Shown piece after piece: positions 17,057 through 25,828 of a stretch of 37,862 bases of DNA. Every line of letters starts with the position of its first letter. Position 1 is the first letter of the stretch. The stretch is from the NCBI GenBank assembly GCA_016872725.1, contig VGZC01000052.1, forward strand, positions 1 to 37,862, given 5' to 3'. The notes beneath the pieces are model-generated. The model made no database searches. It was not told the DNA's origin and saw nothing but the letters and a program-made list of their open reading frames with translations. Position numbers and translations under genes: made by a program. Source of the DNA: Planctomycetota bacterium. GTDB taxonomy: Bacteria; Planctomycetota; Planctomycetia; Pirellulales; Pirellulaceae.

Positions 17057-20000
17057 TAGGGCGGTGATCGATCGATCGGCGCTCCACCTTCCCTTGGCTC
17101 GCGCTCGACTCCGCGCGTCGGCCCTTCTTTCAACATCCAGAGCTGGGCTTCGCGTAGGGCTTCGAGTTTGCCCAGATCGCGTTCCCAGATATTTCGATAG
17201 AAGCGTTCCATCAAGGCGCGCGTGCGTTCGTCATCGACCTTCCAGAGCGTGGCGACGACCGATTGCGCGCCGGCGATCTGAAACGCGCGCTGCAATCCAA
17301 GCAGGCCTTCGCCGCTCGCCGAATCCCCGAGCCCCGTTTCGCAAGCGCTCAGCATGACCAGTTCGACGCCTTGAAGGTCGAGCATTTCGACTTCGTCGGC
17401 GGTGAGGATTCCGTCATCGCCGTCGGTCGCGAGTCGGCCATTGGCGCCGGCGAGGGCGAGTCCCGATCGAATGCCCGGCGGAACGGCCCGCGTGTCTTGG
17501 CCCGGCATCCCATGCTCCGCCTGGTTTCCTTCGGACGCGAAGAACCCGTGCGTCGCGACATGGACATACAAGTGCCTCGGCGCCTCGATCCAAAACCGAT
17601 TCTCGCTGGCATCCGATTTTCGCAAGGTCGTCAGGCCGTCCGCGCCAAACGTATCCTCGTACATCTTCTCGATGGCCGCGAGCTCGCCGAGCGTTCCGTC
17701 GAGCGGATGGAACGAGCGCCGTTCCGATCCCCGCTCGACGGGCCGCCCGAACCGTTTCTTGGGTCGGGATGGGCCGGGTCGGCCCGGATCGGCGTCGTAA
17801 TCCACACCGCCGATCAACAGGAGATTGCGATCCACCTTCATCGAGTCCCGCGCGGGCGCGGCGGTGACAAGCGCCTGCGCGACCGGCAATACGGATATCA
17901 ACCGTTCTTCGATCAGGTACGTGCCCGGCGCGGCGCCGGGAAGGGCGGGGAACGGGAATCGGCCGAGCGTTCCGTCGGGCGACACGAAGATCCGATCGAC
18001 GCCGGCCAGATGCGCATCCAGGGGCGTCCAGATCCGCTCGCGAAGACGATGTCCCGCGCGATGGCTCTCCTCCGATCGCCCGTACGTGCGGCGCCACGTC
18101 TCGATATCCTCCGCGATGGTTCCCATGGCCCCAAGGTCCGCCATCACGGGATCGTGTCCGCGTCGGATCACGAACGCGATCAGGCGGCGTTCGGCGTTCG
18201 TTGGGGCTTCGGTTCCCGATCCGCGCGCCGCCGGCCGCTCGAATTCCAGGAAATCGACGAGCGCGCCGCCGGGGGGAAGGCTTGACGCGATGTCCGGCGC
18301 CGTAATCGGTTTTCGCGCGGCACGGTAGGCCGCGCTGCGACGCGACAATTCGGCCTCGAGACGCTCCTTCTCTCGCATCAGTTCCTCGACGTGCCGGCCC
18401 GCCTGCTCGGACTCGTCCTTGGAACCGCCCTGATCCACGCGTCCTTCATCGTCGACGTGGTTGCTTGCGGCGCCGAGCGTCAACGTGGCCAAGCGACGCG
18501 TCGTGGAACGGAGTTCACGGTGGATGTCCGCCACCGCGGGGTCTCCGGTGGCCGCCCTCGCCTCGCGCTGCCTCAAGAAGACCTCGCCCTTCCATTGCAG
18601 GACCTGTTCGTAGGCGCGCGCGCCGAATTCGGACCCTGATGCCGCGTGGGAAAGATAGTGATCGAGGTACTTCCGGAGCGACGCAACCATGGCGAGTTGC
18701 TGCCGCTGGGACTGAACGGACGACGCGAGTTCCAGATTCCAACGGGCGATCTCCATCGCCTCGCGAAGCAACGGCTCCGCTTCCTCCCTTCGGCCCGCCT
18801 CGTCGAGCGCGGTCGCCAAGTGATCGAGGCTGAGCGCCGTATCGGGGTGCCGTCCGCCCAGCGCGCCCTTGCGAATTGCGATGGCCTCGCGCAGCAGGGG
18901 TTCGGCTCGCGATGGTTCGCCCATCGCCCGATAGAGGCTCGCAAGGTTGTTGAGGCCGGCGGCGTAGCTCGGGTGTTTGGGCCCGAGCGCCTCGCCCAAC
19001 GCGTCGCGGGCTTGTCGGCCCAGCGGCTCGGCCCGGCCAAAATCGTTCATCGCGCCGTACAGCAAGGCGAGGTTGTTGAGGCTCGCCGCATAGTCGCGAT
19101 GGCGGTCGCCCAGCACGTCCTTTCGGATCGCCATGGCGCGCAGATAGAGCGGTTCGGCGCGCGGAAGATCGCCCATCAGGTAGTAGAGTACGCCCAGGTT
19201 GTTCAGGCTCAGCGCGTAGTCCGGGTGCTTCTCGCCGAGGGTTTCCGCACGGATTTCCATCGCGCGGCGGTAGAGCGGTTCGGCCCGGGTGTAATCGCCC
19301 ATCGAACGGTAGATTCCCGCGAGATTGTTGAGGCCGGTGGCGAAGGACGGGTGTTTTTCGCCAAGCGTCGCCTGGAGCACGTCCCGTGCCTGTCTGCCGA
19401 GCGGTTCCGCTTGCGCGTAATCGGCCATGGCGTCGTAGAGGAGGGCGAGGTTATTGAGGCTCGCCGCGTAGTCGCGATGCCGCTCGCCGAGCGACGCGCG
19501 GCGCATCATCATCGCCTGGCGATAGAGCGGTTCGGCTCGGCCGTAGTCGCCCATCAAATAATAGAGGACTCCCAAGTTGTTCACGCTGAGCGCGGTGTCG
19601 GGATGCGATTGCCCAAGGACATCCTTGCGGATCGCAAGGGCCTCTTGATAGAGCGATTCCGCGCGGGCGTAGTCGCCCATCGATCGGAAATGGCTCGCAA
19701 GGTTGTTCAATCCCGTCGCATAGCTGGGATGGCGATCGCCGAACGTGGCCTTGAGGATATCGAGCGCCTGCAGCGCGAGCGGTTCGGCCCGGCCGTAGTC
19801 GCCCATCGCGTCGTAGAGCAGCGCGAGGTTATGGAGGCTGGCGGCGTAGTCGCCGTGCCGGTCGCCAAAAAGCGTCTTGCGGATCTCCATCGAGCGCCGA
19901 TAGAGCGATTCGGCGTTCGCGAAGTCGGCCTTCGCGTAGTGCAGGTTCGCCAGATCGTTGAGCGTCCTCGCGAATTCGGGATGCCGTTCGCCGAGAATCC

Positions 20001-20547
20001 GTTCGCGCGCTGCGATCGCATCATGATAGAGGGGTTCGGCCCGCGCGTAGTCTCCGAGCGATTCATGGATGCGGGCCAGGAGATGGATGCCGGCGGCGAC
20101 GGCCGGATCCCCATCGATGGCGATCCGCGCGTAGGTTTCCCGCGCGGCCGTCGCTTCCTCCAGCGCGTCGCAAAACGCGCCCCGCGCCCGCAACGCGGAG
20201 GCGGCCCGCAATCGCCGATCGGCGTCGAGCATCGCGGCGCGACGATGGGGGGCGAGCGCCGCGATCGCGCGCATGCGGGCCACGGCCAACGTCGAGTCGA
20301 CGGCACGCCAATCCGATTCCCCGTGCGAATCGGCGCGAAGCGAGGCAAGTTCCCCGCGCGCCTCGATCGCGCCTTCAATATCCCCCCGCGACTCGAAAAG
20401 CGCGCACAGGATTTCGAGCGAGTCCCCGCGTTCGCTCGCGGTGACCGGACGTGGCGGGAGCCCTCCCATCGCGATCCCGCAGGCCGCGATCGCGGCGACG
20501 AGGATCCGCGGATTCGGACCGGCGTTCCGATCGGCGACGGAGCCCAT
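17017..20547 (-). CDS. Exported TPR-CHAT protein (caspase-like peptidase domain)
   Basis: The 1176-residue protein has a hydrophobic signal-like segment (residues 14-28, ILVAAIAACGIAMGG). From about residue 166 it has eleven TPR-like units of 42 residues with the pattern RAEPLYxxAxxIRxxxLG-HPDYAxSLNNLA, a short coiled-coil linker around residues 720-790, and a C-terminal CHAT domain. The caspase-type dyad is intact: His1000 in HVATHGFF and Cys1069 in LSACETGLGD. Such proteins are peptidases, or ATP-independent relatives, that use the TPR solenoid to sense a partner. The start at 20547 is favoured because a promoter-like pair lies just upstream (20593-20621), although no Shine-Dalgarno is visible. 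The substrate is unknown, and no gasdermin-like gene or effector is adjacent. Confidence 0.88.
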   Translation of the reverse strand: MGSVADRNAGPNPRILVAAIAACGIAMGGLPPRPVTASERGDSLEILCALFESRGDIEGAIEARGELASLRADSHGESDWRAVDSTLAVARMRAIAALAPHRRAAMLDADRRLRAASALRARGAFCDALEEATAARETYARIAIDGDPAVAAGIHLLARIHESLGDYARAEPLYHDAIAARERILGERHPEFARTLNDLANLHYAKADFANAESLYRRSMEIRKTLFGDRHGDYAASLHNLALLYDAMGDYGRAEPLALQALDILKATFGDRHPSYATGLNNLASHFRSMGDYARAESLYQEALAIRKDVLGQSHPDTALSVNNLGVLYYLMGDYGRAEPLYRQAMMMRRASLGERHRDYAASLNNLALLYDAMADYAQAEPLGRQARDVLQATLGEKHPSFATGLNNLAGIYRSMGDYTRAEPLYRRAMEIRAETLGEKHPDYALSLNNLGVLYYLMGDLPRAEPLYLRAMAIRKDVLGDRHRDYAASLNNLALLYGAMNDFGRAEPLGRQARDALGEALGPKHPSYAAGLNNLASLYRAMGEPSRAEPLLREAIAIRKGALGGRHPDTALSLDHLATALDEAGRREEAEPLLREAMEIARWNLELASSVQSQRQQLAMVASLRKYLDHYLSHAASGSEFGARAYEQVLQWKGEVFLRQREARAATGDPAVADIHRELRSTTRRLATLTLGAASNHVDDEGRVDQGGSKDESEQAGRHVEELMREKERLEAELSRRSAAYRAARKPITAPDIASSLPPGGALVDFLEFERPAARGSGTEAPTNAERRLIAFVIRRGHDPVMADLGAMGTIAEDIETWRRTYGRSEESHRAGHRLRERIWTPLDAHLAGVDRIFVSPDGTLGRFPFPALPGAAPGTYLIEERLISVLPVAQALVTAAPARDSMKVDRNLLLIGGVDYDADPGRPGPSRPKKRFGRPVERGSERRSFHPLDGTLGELAAIEKMYEDTFGADGLTTLRKSDASENRFWIEAPRHLYVHVATHGFFASEGNQAEHGMPGQDTRAVPPGIRSGLALAGANGRLATDGDDGILTADEVEMLDLQGVELVMLSACETGLGDSASGEGLLGLQRAFQIAGAQSVVATLWKVDDERTRALMERFYRNIWERDLGKLEALREAQLWMLKEGPTRGVEREPREGGAPIDRSPPYYWAAFVLSGDGR
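18800..20070 (-). repeat. Tandem 126-bp TPR-coding repeats with 378-bp higher-order period
   Basis: The TPR solenoid is encoded by about ten consecutive 126-bp units. Every third unit is closer than its neighbours: the word GCGAGGTT(A/G)T starts at 19067, 19445 and 19823, exactly 378 bp apart. At protein level the triplet pattern is visible in the runs NNLGVLYYLMGD, NNLALLY(D/G)AM and GLNNLA. This suggests amplification of a three-unit block within the gene. Boundaries are approximate. Confidence 0.8.
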
Positions 20548-20592
20548 GGATTGCGCTTTCGGATGGAGAACAGGGAGCAACGCGGTCGATCC

Positions 20593-20621
20593 ATCATGAG
20601 CGCATTTCTCGCGCCAGGCAA
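20593..20621 (-). promoter_or_regulatory. Candidate promoter of the TPR-CHAT gene
   Basis: On the minus strand TTGCCT (20616-20621) and CATGAT (20593-20598) are separated by 17 nt, with 4 of 6 consensus matches each. The transcript would begin near 20586 and reach the ATG at 20547 after about 39 nt. This fits the start chosen and excludes the longer in-frame extension to 20691. Confidence 0.35.
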
Positions 20622-20741
20622 GCTTACTCCACAGAGTGGGGCGAGCATCCTGCTTGCCGCCTCGTCGACGATTCGGCGCTCGGGAACGCAAGCTGGATAC
20701 CCCGTCGCCGGGCTACCGTCCCTCGTGAAACCCGAAGCCGA

Positions 20742-20769
20742 GCATCGCGAGCCGCGAGGCTCGCGATGC
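20742..20769. other. Perfect 12-bp inverted repeat with 4-nt loop
   Basis: GCATCGCGAGCC (20742-20753), loop GCGA, GGCTCGCGATGC (20758-20769) pair without a mismatch. It lies 267 nt past the arsM stop and 195 nt before the TPR-CHAT start in transcription order. No T-tract follows on either strand, so intrinsic termination is doubtful. A protein-binding site or mRNA-stabilising hairpin is as likely. Confidence 0.55.
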
Positions 20770-21035
20770 GGAGGCGAGGGGCGCCGTCCCGCATCGTTCC
20801 GCGCCGAGCGCCCGCGCGCGAAGGAAGACCTCGCCTCCGGGCGTCCGCCGTTCGCGCCGCGGACGCCGTCGGCCTCGCGTCTCACGAACCGGGCGACACG
20901 ATGATCGACTGACATCAATGCGTCACATGCGGAGCGGCATCCGACCGACTCAATGGCCCCGCGCCGTGAGCCCAACCGCCAATGCCGACCGCGGCCGAAA
21001 GTCACCTCGGGCGCCAACCGGGGCCAGTACGGCCG

Positions 21036-21944
21036 TCATACTTCCTTCACGGCGAAAACACGCACGCTGGCCGCGTAGTCGTTGATGTTGTACCGCGTCA
21101 GCAATTCCTTGAGCCTCGCATGGAGCGCGTCGTTGTCCGCGGGCGGCGAACAGCAACCGGGCTCCATGACGGCGAGCGGCGATGGGGAGGTGGGCGAGCA
21201 GCAGGCGGCTTGATTCTCGACTTTCGCGTAGGCGTTGAGATCCGATTGCGTATCGAGGATCTCGATCGCGGAAAAACCGGATTCGGCCAATTGACGGCGG
21301 TAATCCGCGATGCGGATCGCTCCGGCGATGCAGCCGACATAGGCCATGATGTCCCGGCCAATCGCATCGGGGAGCTCACGCTTCAGCGCGATGTCGCTGA
21401 TCGCGAGCCGGCCGCCCGGTTTCAACACGCGCGCGATTTCACGAAACACGGCCGGCTTGTCGGGCACCAGGTTGATCACGCAGTTGCTGATGACGCAGTC
21501 CACCGAACCATCGGCGAGCGGCAGTTGATCGATCATCGCCTGATGGAATGCGACATTCGCGATGGGCCGGCCCTGGTTGCCTTTCGCGGCGTTCCGACGG
21601 GCGAGATCGAGCATCTCGGCCGTCATGTCGATTCCAATCGCCATCCCCGTCGGTCCGACCTTGGCGGCGGCGAGGAAGACATCGAGTCCGCCGCCGCACC
21701 CGAGATCGACGACAACCTCGCCCGGCCGCAGATTCGCCGTGGCGGTCGGGTTCCCGCACGACAGGCCCATGTTCGCTTCGGCGGGAATCGACGCGAGTTC
21801 CTCGGGCGTGTATCCAAACGCCTCGGCCACCGCGCGGACTCCCGCATGCCCCGTCGAAAGGCCGCTCGTCGCGACCGCTCCGTACTTGGACTTGACGGCG
21901 CGCTGGAGCGTTTCGGAGTTCTCAACAGGGTTGGATGGGGACAT
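21036..21944 (-). CDS. arsM: Arsenite S-adenosylmethionine methyltransferase
   Basis: The 302-residue cytoplasmic enzyme methylates As(III), using SAM, to volatile or less retained forms. The SAM-binding motif [17 protein letters not shown] is at 77-93. The three conserved arsenic-binding cysteines are Cys63 (in GLSCGNPTA), Cys155 (in SNCVINL) and Cys205 (in YVGCIAG). The C-terminal tail has two extra Cys pairs, AACCSP at 247-251 and PGCCSP at 263-267, as found in many ArsM proteins. Its start overlaps the 3' end of arsC by 23 nt, so the two are co-transcribed and probably coupled. Confidence 0.95.
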   Translation of the reverse strand: MSPSNPVENSETLQRAVKSKYGAVATSGLSTGHAGVRAVAEAFGYTPEELASIPAEANMGLSCGNPTATANLRPGEVVVDLGCGGGLDVFLAAAKVGPTGMAIGIDMTAEMLDLARRNAAKGNQGRPIANVAFHQAMIDQLPLADGSVDCVISNCVINLVPDKPAVFREIARVLKPGGRLAISDIALKRELPDAIGRDIMAYVGCIAGAIRIADYRRQLAESGFSAIEILDTQSDLNAYAKVENQAACCSPTSPSPLAVMEPGCCSPPADNDALHARLKELLTRYNINDYAASVRVFAVKEV

Positions 21945-22386
21945 CGTCCGCCTTTCCGTTGCGATCGGTTGGGTGCGGGCCCGCTGTCATGCGTGGCTCT
22001 TCGAACGACGCAAGCAATTCTTGAACCTTGGATTCGATGAGGTCGCGGACCTGGCGAAACGCGTCGCTCGGCAATGCGCGAGGGTCGGGAATCGACCAGT
22101 CCATGCGTCGAGGCGCCACGATCCCCGGGCATGAATCGCCGCACCCCATCGTGACGACGGCGTCCACGTCCCGGCCCGCGAACAAGTCAACACTCTTCGA
22201 GACATGCGTGGACAGGTCGTACCCGACCTCGCGCATCGACTCGACGGCTTTGGGGTTGATTCGACCCGATGGCCGTGAACCGGCACTGTGGGCTTCCACC
22301 CGCCCCGCGCCGTGGATCCTTGCGAAGGCCTCGGCCATTTGGCTGCGATTCGAGTTCTCGACGCACACAAAAAGAACGCGTTTCAC
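21922..22386 (-). CDS. arsC: Arsenate reductase, low-molecular-weight phosphatase type
   Basis: The 154-residue protein begins (V/M)[15 protein letters not shown]. The P-loop CxxNxxRS holds the nucleophilic cysteine, and MGCGDSCP supplies the resolving cysteines of the thioredoxin-coupled class. DWSIPDP is the general-acid loop. It reduces arsenate to arsenite, which arsM then methylates. The GTG at 22386 is chosen over the ATG at 22422 for three reasons: GAGG at 22394-22397 is well spaced, the family's N-terminus begins here, and the ATG at 22422 overlaps a strong -10 hexamer and so would not be in the mRNA. An ArsR repressor gene and an arsenite efflux gene are absent from the window. Confidence 0.92.
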   Translation of the reverse strand: MKRVLFVCVENSNRSQMAEAFARIHGAGRVEAHSAGSRPSGRINPKAVESMREVGYDLSTHVSKSVDLFAGRDVDAVVTMGCGDSCPGIVAPRRMDWSIPDPRALPSDAFRQVRDLIESKVQELLASFEEPRMTAGPHPTDRNGKADDVPIQPC

Positions 22387-22420
22387 TCGGCGACCTCGTA
22401 CCGTGTATTCCCGCCGCGTC

Positions 22421-22450
22421 ATTGTAGCGGTCCCGCGCGTCGCACGCCAA
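22421..22450 (-). promoter_or_regulatory. Promoter of arsC-arsM
   Basis: On the minus strand TTGGCG (-35, 22445-22450) and TACAAT (-10, 22421-22426) are 18 nt apart, with 4 and 5 matches to consensus. The transcript would start near 22414, giving a leader of about 28 nt to the GTG at 22386. No clear ArsR-type palindrome was recognised in the 122 nt shared with the divergent ATPase gene. Confidence 0.55.
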
Positions 22451-22508
22451 GGACACGTTGGATGGTACATTACTCCGCGTAACGCCGGTATCTCACGGAG
22501 CCTTGTGT

Positions 22509-24866
22509 ATGGCCATCGATCCGATTTGCGGCATGACGGTGGATCCCGCAACGGCTCGCTCAGCGGAAAAGGGGGGCCGAACCTACTTTTTCTGTTGCGA
22601 GTCGTGCCGGACTCGATTCATGGGTGGGCCATTGGTCCCGCCCGCGACATCGGCGGGCGCGGTCTCCGGCGCGACCTGCTGTTCGGGTAAGTTGTCCCGC
22701 GATCACCGGGTACCGGCAAACCGCTCGGCGGGCGCCGTCTCCGGCGCGTACTATTGTCCGATGTGCGAGGGTGTCGTCTCGGATCGGCCGGGAGCGTGCC
22801 CCAAATGCGGAATGGACCTCGAACCGGCGAACGCGGGCGCGGCCGGCGATTCGGTGTCCGAGGAGCTGGGGCGGTTGTTGCCGCGATTCCGGATCGCGCT
22901 CGCGTGCGCGATTCCCGTCTTCCTGCTGGCGATGGGGCCGATGGCGGGCATCCCGTTCGACGCATGGCTTGGCGCCAAGGTCCACACATGGTCGCAGTTC
23001 GTCCTCGCCTCCGTCGTCGTGTTGTGGGCGGGAGGACCCTTCCTCGCGCGCGGATGGCGTTCGATCGCGACGTGGAACCTCAATATGTTCACGCTGATCA
23101 CGCTTGGAGTCGGAGCCGCCTACGCGCACAGTGTCGTCGCCATGCTTGCGCCGAGCTCGATTCCCGAGTCGTTTCGGCACGACGGCCGTGTCGGGCTGTA
23201 CTTCGAGGCGGCCGCGGTCATCATCACGCTCGTGTTGCTCGGGCAGGTCCTCGAACTCCGAGCCCGCAGACGGACGGGCGGCGCGATCCGCGAGCTCATG
23301 GCCCTCGCGCCTCCGACCGCGTTGCGGCTCGAGGGCGCCGAGGAACGTGAAATCCCGCTCGCCGAAGTGCGGCGAGGCGACCGGCTGCGCGTGCGGCCCG
23401 GCGGACGAATCCCCGTGGACGGCCGCGTGATCGATGGTTCGAGCCGCGTCGATGAATCGATGATGACCGGCGAGCCGTTCGCGGTCGCCAAGGGAATCGG
23501 CGCGACGGTCCTTGGCGGCACGCTGAATCAATCCGGATCGTTCGTCATGATGGCCGAGCACGTCGGCGGCGAAACGGTCCTGGCGCGGATCGTCGCGCTG
23601 GTGGCCGATGCGCAGCGCAGTCGAGCTCCGATCCAAAAGGCGGCGGACCGCGTTGCGTCGTATTTCGTGCCCGCGGTCGTCTTGGCATCGATCGCGACGT
23701 TCTCGGTCTGGGCCATCGCGCAACCCCGTCAGCCCGCGCTTGCCTGGGCGATGGTCAATGCGATCGCCGTACTGATCATCGCGTGCCCCTGCGCGCTGGG
23801 CCTCGCGACCCCCATGTCGATCATGGTCGGGATCGGGCGCGGCGCGAAGGAAGGCGTCCTGATCCGGGATGCGACCGCGCTCGAATCACTGGCCGCCGTC
23901 GATACGCTCGTCGTGGACAAGACGGGGACGCTGACCGAAGGGCGCCCCGAATTGAATGCCGTGCACGCGTCGACCGGCATCACCGAGGCGGAATTGCTGA
24001 GGCTTGCCGCGGCGCTCGAGAGCCGAAGCGAACATCCGCTCGCCCACGCGATCGTGCGCGGAGCGCGCGGGCGAGGCATCGGGCAGGCCATCGTGACGCG
24101 GTTCGAGTCGTTCGCGGGCGAAGGCATCGCCGGATCGGTCGACGGGCGGGCGCTCCTTATCGGTTCACCCGAGTTCCTGATCGCGCGCGGCGTCCAGGGC
24201 GTGGCCGAATCGAACACCGTCGCGTCGGCATGGCGCGAACAGGGACGCACCGTTCTGGCCCTGTCGATCGACGGCCGATCCGCCGGACTGTTCGCCGTTT
24301 CCGATCCGATCAAGGCGTCCACGCCCAGCGCGCTGCGATCGCTGCGCGCGATGGGACTCGAAGTCGTGATGCTGACCGGTGACAACGCGGGAACGGCGCG
24401 CGTCGTCGCACGGCAACTCGGCATCGACCGCTGGGAGGCCGAGGTGCGTCCCGACGGCAAACATGCCCGAATTCGGTCGCTCCAAGCCGACGGGCATCGC
24501 GTCGTCATGGCGGGCGACGGCATCAATGACGGTCCGGCCCTCGCGGCCGCCGATGTCGGCATCGCCATGGGGACCGGCGCGGACGTCGCCATCGCGTCGG
24601 CCGGCGCCACGCTCGTTCAGGGCAACCTCGAGGGCATCGTGAAGGCGATTCGACTGAGCCGCCGCACGATGCGCAACATCCGCGAAAACCTCTTCTTCGC
24701 GCTCGTCTACAACGGGCTTGGAATTCCGATAGCGGCCGGCGCGCTCTATCCCCTCTCACAACACCTGTTGCTCAACCCGATGCTCGCCGCGGTCGCCATG
24801 AGCTTCAGCTCGGTTTCGGTCATCACCAACGCGCTGCGGCTGCGACACGCGCCCCTCGATCGATGA
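22509..24866 (+). CDS. Copper-type P1B ATPase with N-terminal YHS and heavy-metal-binding domains
   Basis: The 785-residue inner-membrane pump has, in order: a YHS domain (PICGMTVD at 5-12), a 25-codon duplicated linker with a CC pair, a heavy-metal-binding domain (YYCPMCEG to [10 protein letters not shown], 81-106), about eight membrane segments, the ion-binding CPC at 426-428, the phosphorylation motif DKTGT at 470-474, and [11 protein letters not shown] near the C-terminus. CPC with this domain set indicates Cu(I) export. It has no classical HMA domain at the N-terminus. The start at 22509 follows GGAG at 22497-22500 and gives the standard YHS N-terminus. It is divergent from the arsenic genes, forming a small metal(loid)-resistance block. 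Confidence 0.92.
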   Translation: MAIDPICGMTVDPATARSAEKGGRTYFFCCESCRTRFMGGPLVPPATSAGAVSGATCCSGKLSRDHRVPANRSAGAVSGAYYCPMCEGVVSDRPGACPKCGMDLEPANAGAAGDSVSEELGRLLPRFRIALACAIPVFLLAMGPMAGIPFDAWLGAKVHTWSQFVLASVVVLWAGGPFLARGWRSIATWNLNMFTLITLGVGAAYAHSVVAMLAPSSIPESFRHDGRVGLYFEAAAVIITLVLLGQVLELRARRRTGGAIRELMALAPPTALRLEGAEEREIPLAEVRRGDRLRVRPGGRIPVDGRVIDGSSRVDESMMTGEPFAVAKGIGATVLGGTLNQSGSFVMMAEHVGGETVLARIVALVADAQRSRAPIQKAADRVASYFVPAVVLASIATFSVWAIAQPRQPALAWAMVNAIAVLIIACPCALGLATPMSIMVGIGRGAKEGVLIRDATALESLAAVDTLVVDKTGTLTEGRPELNAVHASTGITEAELLRLAAALESRSEHPLAHAIVRGARGRGIGQAIVTRFESFAGEGIAGSVDGRALLIGSPEFLIARGVQGVAESNTVASAWREQGRTVLALSIDGRSAGLFAVSDPIKASTPSALRSLRAMGLEVVMLTGDNAGTARVVARQLGIDRWEAEVRPDGKHARIRSLQADGHRVVMAGDGINDGPALAAADVGIAMGTGADVAIASAGATLVQGNLEGIVKAIRLSRRTMRNIRENLFFALVYNGLGIPIAAGALYPLSQHLLLNPMLAAVAMSFSSVSVITNALRLRHAPLDR

Positions 24867-24969
24867 TCGGCCCGACGGCTGCGGAGAAGGTCGCGCGGGA
24901 TTAGGTCCGGATGTGGTGGTTGTTCGGCTTGGCCGTCATCGGCCTCAATTCAATGGCCTGCCGCTCATC

Positions 24970-24997
24970 TTGACCGTATTGCACTTTGCAATACAAT
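24970..24997 (+). promoter_or_regulatory. Toxin-antitoxin promoter with palindromic operator in the spacer
   Basis: TTGACC (-35, 24970-24975) and TACAAT (-10, 24992-24997) are 16 nt apart and each match consensus at 5 of 6 positions. The spacer and start of the -10 are occupied by GTATTGCA-CTT-TGCAATAC (24976-24994), a perfect 8-bp inverted repeat. Transcription would begin near 25004, only about 13 nt before the antitoxin ATG at 25017. A ribbon-helix-helix antitoxin bound here would block the polymerase, which fits the autoregulation known for this TA class. Confidence 0.75.
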
Positions 24998-25016
24998 GCA
25001 GTCATGGAGACGCGCG

Positions 25017-25307
25017 ATGAGTAAACGCGAAACAACGACGGCGACGCCGAGTCCGCTGATGGTCCGGCTTGATGCAGAAAGTAAACAGGCTCTCACCGCC
25101 GCCGCTGCGTTGCGCAGGATCAGTGTCAGCGATTATGTCCGAACGGTAACCGTGGCCCAGGCACGCCGCGAAGTGGCCAGCGCCCGCGAACAGACGATTC
25201 TGCTTAGTCCGGTTGAGCAGTTGGCATTCTGGCAAGCGCTTAACGCCCCCTCGAAGCTCACTCCGGCCCAAGAGCGTCTGGGGGCGATCATGCGGGGCGC
25301 GAAGTGA
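25017..25307 (+). CDS. DUF1778 antitoxin (TacA/AtaR-like, ribbon-helix-helix)
   Basis: The 96-residue protein has the N-terminal ribbon-helix-helix DNA-binding fold (beta-strand SPLMVRLD, helices ESKQALTAAAALR and SVSDYVRTVTVAQARRE) and a C-terminal toxin-binding tail rich in LSPVEQLAFWQAL and LTPAQERLG. It neutralises the GNAT toxin encoded next and represses the operon with it. The start at 25017 has GGAG at 25006-25009. The ATG at 24996 lies inside the -10 hexamer and cannot be in the transcript. It overlaps the toxin start by 4 nt (25304-25307). Confidence 0.88.
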   Translation: MSKRETTTATPSPLMVRLDAESKQALTAAAALRRISVSDYVRTVTVAQARREVASAREQTILLSPVEQLAFWQALNAPSKLTPAQERLGAIMRGAK

Positions 25308-25828
25308 GCGGAGTGGTGTTTCCGGCGGGCTTCCCATTCGAATCGCTTCGGCGAAGCCATCCGCGTTCGGCGTTTGACTGCGGCCAAAGCGACGTCAACG
25401 ATTGGTTGCGAACCAAGGCACTCCAGAATCAGGAAAAGCGGCTCTCCGCGACCAAGGTCCTGCTGGATCAAGAGGGCGACATCGCGGGCTTCTTTACCCT
25501 GGCTACCGGTCAGGTCGATTTCGGGGATCTGCCGTCCGAACTTGCTCGCAAGCTGCCGCGGCGAGCGCTGCCCGTGGCGATCCTGGCATGGCTGGGTGCG
25601 AGTCATGCGTATCAGGGCCAGAAGCTGGACGATCTGCTGCTCGCTCAGGCGTTGCGGGATTGTCACGAGGCTGGCCAGACCTTTGCTTTTGTCGCCGTCA
25701 TTCTGGACTGTGTCGATGACCGAGCCAACGCGTTCTACCAGCGTTGGGACTTCGCCGAGTTACCCGGCAATCCCTATCGACGGTTCCTCAGTTCGCGGAC
25801 CCTGGCCGCCATGATGACGCCACGGTAG
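25304..25828 (+). CDS. GNAT-family toxin (TacT/AtaT-like)
   Basis: The 174-residue acetyltransferase starts with GTG overlapping the antitoxin stop. Relatives (TacT, AtaT, KacT) acetylate the amino group of aminoacyl-tRNA and stop translation. The N-terminal half (FDCGQSDVNDWLRTKA, GDIAGFFTLATG) and the tail FYQRWDF, whose Tyr145 fits the catalytic tyrosine, match the family. The acetyl-CoA loop reads YQGQKLDD at 103-110, so two residues that are usually glycine in the QxxGxG motif are Lys and Asp. That may lower cofactor binding, or be a subfamily variant. Base use is less GC-rich than the neighbours, which fits acquired DNA. Confidence 0.86.
   Translation: MSGVVFPAGFPFESLRRSHPRSAFDCGQSDVNDWLRTKALQNQEKRLSATKVLLDQEGDIAGFFTLATGQVDFGDLPSELARKLPRRALPVAILAWLGASHAYQGQKLDDLLLAQALRDCHEAGQTFAFVAVILDCVDDRANAFYQRWDFAELPGNPYRRFLSSRTLAAMMTPR

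Larger units (their letters stand above)
20548..21035. other. 488-bp intergenic stretch between arsM and the TPR-CHAT gene
   Basis: No convincing coding sequence was found on either strand; the open frames here are low-complexity Arg/Ser-rich shadows. The stretch holds the candidate promoter at 20593-20621 and the long perfect hairpin at 20742-20769. Nothing else stands out. Confidence 0.6.

Noticed and set aside
20548-20912. A small substrate gene (for example gasdermin-like) for the CHAT protein
   Set aside because: Frames here are low-complexity Arg/Ser-rich and have no hydrophobic or family-like pattern.
24996-25016. Antitoxin start at the upstream ATG (24996)
   Set aside because: It overlaps the -10 hexamer TACAAT and would not be in the transcript; 25017 has a Shine-Dalgarno.
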